5,431 nt of DNA from Sedimentisphaerales bacterium (lineage in GTDB: Bacteria; Planctomycetota; Phycisphaerae; Sedimentisphaerales; Anaerobacaceae): NCBI GenBank assembly GCA_016933985.1, contig JAFGTU010000070.1, positions 1-5,431 of the forward strand, read 5' to 3'. Of the stretch, positions 1 through 5,105 are shown one piece after another. The position numbers and the translations under genes were made by a program. Numbering within the stretch: the first letter of the stretch is position 1; every line of letters begins with the position of its first letter. The notes under the pieces are model-generated. The model ran no database searches. It saw only the letters and a program-made list of their open reading frames with translations, and was not told the DNA's origin.

Positions 1-87
1 CGTGTCATTGTCATTTAAACGGCATCCCTGTACCATCGTTAATAAAAACATCAGGCGATTTAACAAAATCCGCCTGAACGCTTACAA

Positions 88-645
88 GAATACTATCTTA
101 GAGCAAGGCAGTATAACCCCGGCATAGCAAGATTCACATCAAGAGACCCAGTCCTCGGAGGACCTTATGAACCGTTGACACTGCACAAGTACTTATACGC
201 TCTGAACGACCCGATTGATATGATAGATCCGAGCGGTGAGTCCAGTGGTGCCGCCAGCCTTGCCGCACCTGTTGTAGCGGGGTATGCAACTCATGCATTT
301 GCTGTTGCGGTGGTCGCTTATGCGATTACTGAGCTATCGGACGCCCCAGCCATGGTGGCAGACGTCATAATGGATATTGGGTTTGCTCTTGAACGGGGCA
401 TAGGCGATGTGATGGCTTATGTAGCGACAGGAATAGGCATCAAGGAGGCGCAGGCGTATGCAGTAAAAAAACAGTTTCCGAAAGAATACCCATGGGGCGC
501 AAAGGAAAATATTGATTATCAGATTTACAAACATTTACAAGGCATGGACGGGAATCCGGAATTTAGAAATCAAAACCCAAAGAATTTTTTAGAGCGCGTC
601 GCTTTGGGCTTGCTTCAGTTATGGAAACAGATAAGGGGAAAATGA
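88..645 (+). CDS. Orphan Rhs C-terminal fragment with variable tip (candidate toxin domain)
   Basis: This is the end of an RHS-repeat core followed by a non-RHS tip. The frame is open from base 64, just after a stop at 61-63, and RHS similarity starts abruptly at about base 88 (EYYLRARQYNPG, ARFTSRDP). It continues through YLYALNDPIDMIDPSG at 190-237, the usual boundary between core and tip in Rhs proteins. The TTG at 175 is an ordinary leucine codon inside the conserved core, so it is a poor start; no start with a ribosome binding site is visible, and the fragment is probably an orphan tip. The tip of about 135 residues begins with an alanine/valine-rich hydrophobic stretch (about 246-330, possibly membrane-active or a pretoxin segment). 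It ends in a charged region (KKQFPKEYPWGAKENIDYQ and onward). I recognise no nuclease, deaminase or ADP-ribosyltransferase motif. Its stop overlaps the next gene. Bases 1-87 hold no gene I can support. Confidence 0.75.
   Translation, partial: EYYLRARQYNPGIARFTSRDPVLGGPYEPLTLHKYLYALNDPIDMIDPSGESSGAASLAAPVVAGYATHAFAVAVVAYAITELSDAPAMVADVIMDIGFALERGIGDVMAYVATGIGIKEAQAYAVKKQFPKEYPWGAKENIDYQIYKHLQGMDGNPEFRNQNPKNFLERVALGLLQLWKQIRGK
633..638 (+). promoter_or_regulatory. Shine-Dalgarno that decides the TPR gene start
   Basis: The purine run AAGGGG lies 3 bases before ATG 642 and 6 bases before ATG 645. The earlier in-frame ATG at 621 has only a T-rich stretch in front of it. This favours 642 or 645 as the true start; 645 has the better spacing and 642 gives the classic ATGA overlap with the upstream stop. 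Confidence 0.5.
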
Positions 646-1442
646 TGAAGGAGAAATATGGGTTCCTTCCTCGTAGACTGTCTAGACAAGAGGTGGCCTT
701 AGCTCCTAGCAATTGGGTAAGAGTGTTATCTCATTATTCGTACCGAAGAAGACGAGCCCTTTGGGAGAAGAAGCCCGGGTACCACACCTTGCTTGCGGGG
801 GCCATAGCGGCTATCGCTAAGAAAAACAGAGGTTTGATTGATATTGCGGCAGAGCTAACGACCGACAACGTGCCGAGGTATGTGCACTTGACGCTTGTAA
901 GTTCTGTACTACGCTGCCTTGGAGAGAAAGACGAAGGTCTAAGGATGATACGGAAAGCTGCGGAATTAGACCGGTCGCCTGCAACATTATTGAGCTTAGC
1001 AGCAGATACGGACGACCTAGATGAGAGAGAAAGTCTCGCAAGAGAAGTCCTCAATAGCAATCCAAAAGACAGCGAAGCCCTTCGGCAACTCGCCTACTCC
1101 AGATATTTTAAGGGAGACCGGGAGGGGGCGGAGCGCCTGATTGATGAGGTGCTACTTCAGGAGCCAGCTAACATTCATGCGCTTGAGTTCAAAGGAAATG
1201 TCTATTTCGACAAAGAAGAATACGCTAAGGCGTTGGAGCAATATCTCCAAATCAAGATAAGACCGGTGCCGGTATCATTGCAATTCAAGATATGCCGCTG
1301 TTATTATCTGCTCGGGATGGTTCGTAAAGCAAGAAGGATTGCAAAGAAGATAAAAGATAAGATCACTTGCGCATACGATATCGAAGGTGGCATTGAGCCC
1401 GCCAAGGAGTTACTGGCTAAGATTTTGTCTTCTTCACAGTGA
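642..1442 (+). CDS. TPR-repeat protein, candidate immunity partner of the upstream Rhs tip
   Basis: The product is 266 residues from ATG 642. The middle and C-terminal parts are made of helix pairs with TPR spacing. The clearest repeats are about residues 145-178 (ALRQLAYSRYFKGDREGAER, ending at a Pro) and 179-212 (ALEFKGNVYFDKEEYAKALE). Weaker units lie at about 82-145 and 212-242. The N-terminus is basic (RRLSRQ, YRRRRALW). There is no signal peptide or clear membrane helix, so a cytoplasmic protein-binding role is likely. The start overlaps the stop of the Rhs tip as ATGA (642-645), which implies translational coupling. In polymorphic toxin loci the gene immediately after a tip usually encodes immunity; that role is inferred here from position alone. 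The end overlaps the next RHS frame by four bases (GTGA, 1439-1442). The alternative is a generic TPR scaffold protein unrelated to the tip. Confidence 0.72.
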   Translation: MMKEKYGFLPRRLSRQEVALAPSNWVRVLSHYSYRRRRALWEKKPGYHTLLAGAIAAIAKKNRGLIDIAAELTTDNVPRYVHLTLVSSVLRCLGEKDEGLRMIRKAAELDRSPATLLSLAADTDDLDERESLAREVLNSNPKDSEALRQLAYSRYFKGDREGAERLIDEVLLQEPANIHALEFKGNVYFDKEEYAKALEQYLQIKIRPVPVSLQFKICRCYYLLGMVRKARRIAKKIKDKITCAYDIEGGIEPAKELLAKILSSSQ

Positions 1443-1454
1443 GTTCAAAGCCAC

Positions 1455-1788
1455 GCGACCTGGCCACGATATTGATGGACCTGAACCTGACCGATAGCTC
1501 TTTGAAAAAGAAATACATCTACGCCGACCGCCAAATCCTGGCCCAGCACGATATCGACGATGACGCTCAGCCTGACCCCCTCGACTTTAAGTACTTCTAC
1601 CTCCACGATAGATTAGGCTCGGTGCGTCTGGTGATTAACGATAGCGGCAGCGTCGTTAAGCACTACACGTACGAACCGTTCGTAGAACTGATAGACGACG
1701 ATTGCACATTCGACAACGCCTTCCGCTTCACCGGCCAATACTTCGATTTCGAGATAGAAGAATACTACCTAAGAGCAAGGCAATACAA
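1455..1788 (+). repeat. Long direct repeat, copy A (RHS core)
   Basis: The stretch aligns almost base for base with 3314-3650. The offset is 1859 bases on the left and 1862 on the right, owing to one 3-base indel near 1634 that preserves the frame. Differences are scattered substitutions. The repeat brackets the transposase element and the small cysteine-containing gene. Confidence 0.85.
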
Positions 1789-1840
1789 CCAACAAATCGC
1801 CAGAATGAGCCGAAACTCTCATTTCTTTTCTGAGAATGCG

Positions 1841-1869
1841 ATTTCCCGGGCCGGAGTCGCCCGAGAAAT
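1841..1869. repeat. REP-like imperfect hairpin
   Basis: Bases 1841-1851 can pair with 1859-1869 in an 11-position stem with one C/A mismatch and a 7-base loop (CGGAGTC). A short imperfect palindrome near a REP-type transposase resembles the REP sequences such enzymes act on. It lies in the stretch that follows the end of RHS similarity and precedes the tandem repeats. Its link to the transposase is inferred from proximity. Confidence 0.45.
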
Positions 1870-1890
1870 GTCGATTTTCCGGCCGTTTAC

Positions 1891-1909
1891 GTGTGCCCGT
1901 GGGCGACAC
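1891..1909. repeat. Second small hairpin with a bulge
   Basis: GTGTGCC at 1891-1897 can pair with GGC plus ACAC (1902-1909, one bulged G) around a CGTG loop. It follows the hairpin at 1841-1869 by about 20 bases, so the two may form a paired REP-like unit. The stem is short and could be chance. Confidence 0.25.
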
Positions 1910-1923
1910 CAGGTCGCGGCCGC

Positions 1924-1979
1924 TCAGAAAACTAGGGACAGCCACCTATTTTCAGAAAACTAGGGACAGCCACCTATTT
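1924..1979 (+). repeat. Two tandem copies of a 28-base repeat at the left end of the transposase element
   Basis: Two identical head-to-tail 28-base units, 1924-1951 and 1952-1979, begin TCAGAAAACTAGGGACAG and end CCACCTATTT. The inner part of the second copy recurs inverted on the right side of the transposase. Only two copies exist and there is no spacer, so this is not a CRISPR. Confidence 0.9.
1957..1979 (+). repeat. Left inverted repeat of the transposase element
   Basis: This 23-base stretch (AAACTAGGGACAG through CCTATTT) matches the reverse complement of 2549-2571 at 21 of 23 positions. The two differences are both C/T changes in the CCACC / TCATC part. Confidence 0.8.
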
Positions 1980-1984
1980 TTGTG

Positions 1985-2013
1985 TTGACAAGTGTGTATC
2001 TTGTGGTTAATTT
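1985..2013 (+). promoter_or_regulatory. Candidate promoter for the transposase
   Basis: A perfect TTGACA at 1985-1990 is followed after 17 bases by TAATTT at 2008-2013, which keeps the key first T, second A and last T of the -10 box. Transcription would begin very near ATG 2020, giving a leaderless or very short-leader message. The -10 match is weak. Confidence 0.3.
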
Positions 2014-2019
2014 TGGTTT

Positions 2020-2541
2020 ATGTCGAGATTAGCAAGGACAGTTGTGGCCGGGCGTGCTCACGAAGATTCGCTGGCCAAGGCTGTGGGCCGCGCGCACTTT
2101 CGCTATACGCAGTACATCAATCGGTTTCACAAGCGCTGCGGCCACCTCTGGCAGGGGCGGTTCTATTCGTGTGCGTTGGATGATCGACACTTCTGGCTGG
2201 CGATGAGGTACGTCGAGCTTAATCCGGTTCGGGCGAAGATTTGTCGCAAACCGTGGCGGTATGAGTGGTCGAGCGCGAGCGCGCATGTGGCCGCCAAGGT
2301 GAGATCGGAATTGTTGAACTTGCCGCGGTGGTATGATATGATCTCAGCCGAGCAGTGGCGCAAGGAACTGAATGCAGGTATAGCCGAGGTTGAAGTTGAG
2401 CGAATTCGAGGCAATACGCATACGGGCAGACCGCATGGCGGCGACAGCTTTCTCAGCAAGCTCGAAAAATTCCTCGGCCGCATAGTCCGCCCCCTGCCCG
2501 TCGGAAGGCCGACACAAAAACGAACGAAAATGTCAAAATAG
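2020..2541 (+). CDS. REP-associated tyrosine transposase with internal deletion
   Basis: The frame encodes 173 residues. It begins with the block typical of this family (MSRLARTVVAG, where relatives continue into PHHVTQRG). At residue 13-14 it jumps straight to the sequence that normally follows the NHxH histidine motif (HEDSLAKAVGRAH). The rest is well conserved: RYTQYIN (28-34, with the likely nucleophile Y29), GHLWQGRF (41-48), YVELNPVRA (64-72), WSSA (83-86), and a C-terminal TGRP/LGR/GRP tail (135-163). Relatives are usually longer by very roughly 80-100 residues, and the missing part includes HVTxRG and the two metal-binding histidines. Y1 enzymes need those histidines to cut single-stranded DNA, so catalysis is probably lost even though the frame is intact. 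I judged this from memory of family sequences, not from an alignment. Confidence 0.8.
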   Translation: MSRLARTVVAGRAHEDSLAKAVGRAHFRYTQYINRFHKRCGHLWQGRFYSCALDDRHFWLAMRYVELNPVRAKICRKPWRYEWSSASAHVAAKVRSELLNLPRWYDMISAEQWRKELNAGIAEVEVERIRGNTHTGRPHGGDSFLSKLEKFLGRIVRPLPVGRPTQKRTKMSK

Positions 2542-2548
2542 AAAAGAG

Positions 2549-2609
2549 AAATAGATGACTGTCCCTAGTTTCGTCCCCTAGTTTCCTAGTTTCTGTCCCT
2601 AGTTTCTGA
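2549..2609 (-). repeat. Right inverted repeat and degenerate repeat cluster
   Basis: Bases 2549-2571 form the inverted partner of 1957-1979. Further partial cores follow: GTCCCCTAGTTTC at about 2573-2585, CTAGTTTC just after, and TGTCCCTAGTTTCTGA ending at 2609. The last matches the TCAGAAAACTAGGGACA start of the left repeats, minus one A. The uneven spacing suggests repeated slippage or partial copies. Confidence 0.75.
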
Positions 2610-2664
2610 CTTTTCAAGCGATATTGTGGATGGTTGGCATTCGCGTTTGGAGTACAGAGCAGAT

Positions 2665-3144
2665 ATGTTGACAATTGATGTCGCAAAATGGCGAGTGAGC
2701 TTCGATCCTGATGCTACAAGCAAGCTTTATACACTGGCCAGTGCAGGCTATGCTAATTCTTGTGACTGCGATTTTTGCTTGAATTTTGTTGCACAAAGAG
2801 ACTCCGTCTATCCCCCAACTGTACGGGAAGTACTGCAGCAAATAGGGGTGGATTACAGGAAGGAGACAGAGATTTCCTACGTCACGACACTCGCACCTGA
2901 CTGTCATCTTTACTTAGGTCATTTTGTTTTTGTCGGTAGCGTGGAGTGCTTGGCTGAGTCAAGCGACCGTTCACGGCAAGTGTCTGGCTTGCTGGAACAA
3001 GTCGAGGTGACTGAGTTTTTCTCTTGGAGCTTCAAGGACTGCAAATCGGGTACTTTCTATAAGACACCTGACGGCAAGCCGCGCTCAGAGCTTGTTTTCC
3101 AAACAAAGCTCCCCTGGGTCTTGGATTTGCCCGAACCTGCGTAG
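2665..3144 (+). CDS. Small uncharacterised cysteine-containing protein, possible orphan immunity protein
   Basis: The product is 159 residues from ATG 2665; a GGAG lies 12 bases upstream, a long spacing. A GTG at 2626 would add 13 residues, but that stretch adjoins the transposon repeats and looks unrelated. The N-terminus reads MLTIDVAKWRVSFDPDAT, followed by a tight cysteine cluster (CDCDFC, residues 33-38, CxCxxC) and then NF. The middle includes YPPTVREVLQQIGVD and HLYLGHFVFVG. It resembles a family of small hypothetical proteins I have seen with the pattern FDPxATxxxY...CxCxxCxNF, whose function I do not know. The cysteines could bind a metal. It lies between two RHS core copies, where immunity genes occur in Rhs arrays, and no tip precedes it. 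There is no signal peptide. The immunity role is inference only. Confidence 0.65.
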   Translation: MLTIDVAKWRVSFDPDATSKLYTLASAGYANSCDCDFCLNFVAQRDSVYPPTVREVLQQIGVDYRKETEISYVTTLAPDCHLYLGHFVFVGSVECLAESSDRSRQVSGLLEQVEVTEFFSWSFKDCKSGTFYKTPDGKPRSELVFQTKLPWVLDLPEPA

Positions 3145-3174
3145 GATTTCATCTGAACAAAGTGACCGCCGACA

Positions 3175-3189
3175 GCTCTCGTTGAGAGC
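3175..3189. other. Perfect short hairpin after the small gene
   Basis: GCTCTC and GAGAGC form a 6-base perfect stem around a GTT loop, 31 bases after the stop at 3144. It is followed by a G-rich run (GCGGGCGGGGG) and no U-tract, so it does not qualify as a standard intrinsic terminator. Confidence 0.3.
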
Positions 3190-3219
3190 CTGCGGGCGGG
3201 GGAAAATTTAAGGTGTGCG

Positions 3220-3882
3220 GTGCATTTTTTGGAGGCAATCCGAAATTGGGTCTCTACGGAATCTAACGCACAAGGCTCATCAACCGAGCATAAATACATC
3301 GTTGACATTACAGGCGACCTGCCGGTAATATTGATGGACCTGAACCTGACCGACAGCTCTTTGAAAAAGAAATATATCTACGCCGACAGGCAAATCCTGG
3401 CCCAGCACGATATCGACGATGACGCTCAGCCTGATCCCCTCGACTTTAAGTACTTCTACCTGCACGATAGATTAGGCTCGGTGCGCCTGGTGATTGACTA
3501 TGACAGCGGCGACGTCGTCAAGTATTACACCTACGAGCCGTTCGGAGAGGTGATAGACGACGACGGCACATTCGACAACGCCTTCCGCTTCACCGGCCAA
3601 TACTTCGATTTCGAGATACAAGAATACTACCTAAGAGCAAGACAATACAATCCCGACCTCGCAAGATTCACATCTATAGATCCTCTCTGTTTTCAGGTCC
3701 GGGAAGATCCGTGTCGGTATGTGTTCGTTCTGTGGCATTTTTTCTTTAGAGCGCAGGCGTTGGGTGGGACGCGAGGTCGCGGCGGAGCTGGTCGAGCAGT
3801 TGTGTTACCAGCCTTTCACGGGCTGATTGGGCCGCGCCTTGCAGCGGTAGTTGCCTGCTTTTTGTGCCTTCCGGCAGCTTAA
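3220..3882 (+). pseudogene. RHS core fragment 3 (no tip), running out antisense to the CinA-like gene
   Basis: This is the best preserved RHS piece. From the GTG at 3220 there are about 20 residues of unclear origin. RHS core then follows: HKYIVDITGDLPVILMDLN (24-42), YIYADRQILAQHD (52-64), DRLGSVRLVI (83-92), YTYEPFGEVIDDDGTF, FRFTGQYFDFE, YYLRARQYNPDLARF (136-150) and TSIDPL (151-156). Similarity stops at about base 3687, before the YxYxxNDPxxxxDPxG block seen in fragment 1, so there is no tip or immunity partner. The last 64 or so residues are not RHS, and the final 137 bases lie opposite the 3' end of the CinA-like gene. A weak AAGG lies before the start. I regard it as a remnant marking the end of the Rhs array; translation is doubtful. 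Confidence 0.7.
3314..3650 (+). repeat. Long direct repeat, copy B (RHS core)
   Basis: Partner of 1455-1788 in the same orientation. RHS similarity continues beyond copy A on both sides (HKYIVDIT before, NPDLARFTSIDPL after), so copy B retains more of the ancestral core and copy A is the shortened one. Confidence 0.85.
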
Positions 3883-5074
3883 AGGCGACCTCGACATAGC
3901 CGGCTCCAGTGCCATTCTGCCGGACCTGGCCGACGGCGACGGCGCATTCGCTTTTGGCCTTATCGGCAGCGGCATCGGCTATGCCTTCGATCCCGGCGGG
4001 CGCGTTCTGTGAACGCCCAAGCAAGCGGCCCAGGGCCTCTTCGGTTGGAGCAACGTATGCGCCGGCCAATACGCGGCCTGCGCCGTCGGCGGCGGTGAGT
4101 GCGGCGGCCAGGCTTCCGCCGGTGGCCGCCTCGGCCAGAGCGATAGTCTCGTCGCGTTCGGCCAACTGCCTGATTACACACTCTTCGAGAGTGGTCTGGT
4201 CGTATGCGTAGATATGTTCGCCGAGATCCGCGGCGATTTTCTGTTTGATTTCTTCGAGCCTTGCCCGGTCTTTCGGCGTGTCATCGGGAAGCGAGAAGGT
4301 GAAATCGACCCTGCCGCCCTCGAAGCTCGAGGATGTAGTGACATCGGCCGGCAGCGGGACGTGCTCTTTGAGGGTCTGGTCGATCTGCGATTGGCCGAGG
4401 CCGACGAACCGCAGCGTAATCGAGCAGCCGGGCTTGCGCGTGCCGAATCGACGGCTCAGATACGGTATCAGCTCATCTGCGACCATAGGCTGCAATTCAT
4501 GGGGCGGGCCCGGCAGAGCAACGATTGTGGTCTGCGGCTGCTCGAACACCAAGCCGATAGCCGTGCCGTTGCGGTTCTTCAGATACGTGCCGCGAGTCGG
4601 CGCCTGGGCCTGGCGGCGCAGGTTCTCACGAAGCTTGGCGGGCGAGGTGCCGAAGCGCCGGGCCATTTCCCGCAGCGCATCAGGATGCTCTTCAAGCGGA
4701 ATCTTCGTGAAGCCGCAAAGGGCCTGGCGTGTAACGTCGTTGGCGGTCGGTCCGAGGCCGCCGGTAACGATTATCAAATCCGCTTTGGCGGCGGCAAAGC
4801 CAAGTGCCTCCTGGATGTCGGCCTCTTTGTCATTCACGCACATCGACCCGACGCAGTTAAGGCCCAGCGGCGTCAGCGTCTTGGTGAGAAAAAAGGTATG
4901 GCCGTCTGCGTAAGCGCCGGCGAGCAACTCACCGCCCGTGACTATGATTATGTATCGCGTGACCTTAGCCTCGGACGTGATGCCGGGCTTGTCCGACGGA
5001 TTTGCGCCGACATACAAAATCGCGGCTGTGCACAGAAACAGCACAGTGGGCGACAGTAACCCGTTAAGATGCAT
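3746..5074 (-). CDS. CinA-like protein with signal-like N-terminus and degenerate amidohydrolase domain
   Basis: The product is 442 residues from the ATG at 5074, which has GAGG 7 bases upstream. Residues 8-24 are hydrophobic and end near YVGANP, resembling a signal peptide or membrane anchor, which is unusual because CinA proteins are normally cytoplasmic. Residues 39-210 match the CinA/MoCF domain: TGGELLAG (46-53), TGGLGPTANDVTRQA (104-118, usual TGGLGPTxDD, so one Asp is Asn) and LPGPPHELQPM (187-197). A GLGQSQID segment lies at 225-232. The C-terminal part (295 onward) corresponds to the PncC/CinA nicotinamide-nucleotide amidohydrolase domain. There the hallmark AESxTGG is AEAATGG (314-320), the VAYSNEAK block is VAPTEEAL (341-348), and TGIAGPxGG is not recognisable. 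The serine, tyrosine and lysine associated with catalysis therefore appear lost. In the family, COG1058 domains can hydrolyse ADP-ribose and the C-terminal domain deamidates NMN; here only the first activity could survive. Probably co-transcribed with the upstream glycosidase. Confidence 0.85.
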   Translation of the reverse strand: MHLNGLLSPTVLFLCTAAILYVGANPSDKPGITSEAKVTRYIIIVTGGELLAGAYADGHTFFLTKTLTPLGLNCVGSMCVNDKEADIQEALGFAAAKADLIIVTGGLGPTANDVTRQALCGFTKIPLEEHPDALREMARRFGTSPAKLRENLRRQAQAPTRGTYLKNRNGTAIGLVFEQPQTTIVALPGPPHELQPMVADELIPYLSRRFGTRKPGCSITLRFVGLGQSQIDQTLKEHVPLPADVTTSSSFEGGRVDFTFSLPDDTPKDRARLEEIKQKIAADLGEHIYAYDQTTLEECVIRQLAERDETIALAEAATGGSLAAALTAADGAGRVLAGAYVAPTEEALGRLLGRSQNAPAGIEGIADAAADKAKSECAVAVGQVRQNGTGAGYVEVAFKLPEGTKSRQLPLQGAAQSARERLVTQLLDQLRRDLASHPTPAL

Positions 5075-5081
5075 TGTCTTA

Positions 5082-5085
5082 CCTC
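5082..5085 (-). promoter_or_regulatory. Shine-Dalgarno of the CinA-like gene
   Basis: On the minus strand GAGG is followed by a 7-base spacer and ATG at 5074. This supports the start that includes the signal-like segment and disfavours the in-frame ATG at 5176, which lies inside the upstream gene. Confidence 0.6.
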
Positions 5086-5105
5086 GGATGTGCAGGGCCT
5101 GTGGC

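Larger units (their letters stand above)
1439..1963 (+). pseudogene. RHS core fragment 2 (truncated, degenerate)
   Basis: An internal RHS core piece. From about base 1455 it shows the blocks seen in full-length Rhs proteins: ILMDLNLTDSSLKKKYIYAD, DRLGSVRLVI (residues 57-66), YEPF, FRFTGQYFDFE and YYLRARQYN (109-117). The RHS match fades at about 1788-1805, before the TSxDP and DPxG blocks, so there is no tip. The remaining frame runs into unrelated DNA and the 28-base repeats, ending with a repeat-encoded tail. Two glycines kept in fragment 3 are lost here (YEPFGE is YEPFVE; DDDGTF is DDDCTF), which suggests relaxed selection. The GTG at 1439 overlaps the TPR gene stop by four bases but has no Shine-Dalgarno, so whether it is translated is uncertain. 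Confidence 0.75.
1924..2609 (+). mobile_element. REP-associated (IS200-like Y1) transposase element with inverted flanking repeats
   Basis: The unit consists of the left 28-base tandem repeats, the transposase frame at 2020-2541 and a cluster of inverted repeat cores at 2549-2609. It lies between RHS core fragment 2 and the small gene at 2665, where a toxin tip would be expected. The outer limits are set by the repeats; no target-site duplication is evident. The element is probably no longer self-mobile because its transposase lacks the HUH region. Confidence 0.6.

Noticed and set aside
52..76. CAGGCG/CGCCTG hairpin with nearby TTTAACAAAAT, suggestive of an integron attC site
   Set aside because: The stem is only 6 base pairs with a 13-base loop, and no matching GTTRRRY core is found at the expected place.
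175..177. TTG as the start of the first Rhs fragment
   Set aside because: The codon is a leucine inside continuous RHS core similarity that begins about 87 bases earlier, and no ribosome binding site precedes it.
621..641. Earlier ATG start for the TPR gene
   Set aside because: It has no Shine-Dalgarno, while AAGGGG at 633-638 fits the ATGs at 642 and 645.
1924..1979. CRISPR-like tandem repeats
   Set aside because: Two directly adjoining 28-base units with no spacer and no cas genes; they belong to the transposase element ends.
1992..2183. A 63-residue frame overlapping the transposase start
   Set aside because: It is a different frame over conserved transposase codons with no motif of its own.
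3175..3200. Intrinsic terminator after the small gene
   Set aside because: A perfect 6-base stem exists but a G-rich run follows in place of a T-tract.
4245..4913. A 222-residue open frame on the + strand
   Set aside because: It is another antisense shadow of the CinA-like gene, rich in Ser/Arg/Pro as expected from the reverse of GC-rich coding DNA.
4214..5059. A 281-residue open frame on the + strand
   Set aside because: It lies wholly opposite the CinA-like gene, which has clear family motifs and a ribosome binding site. The + frame shows no recognisable domain and reflects high-GC antisense openness.
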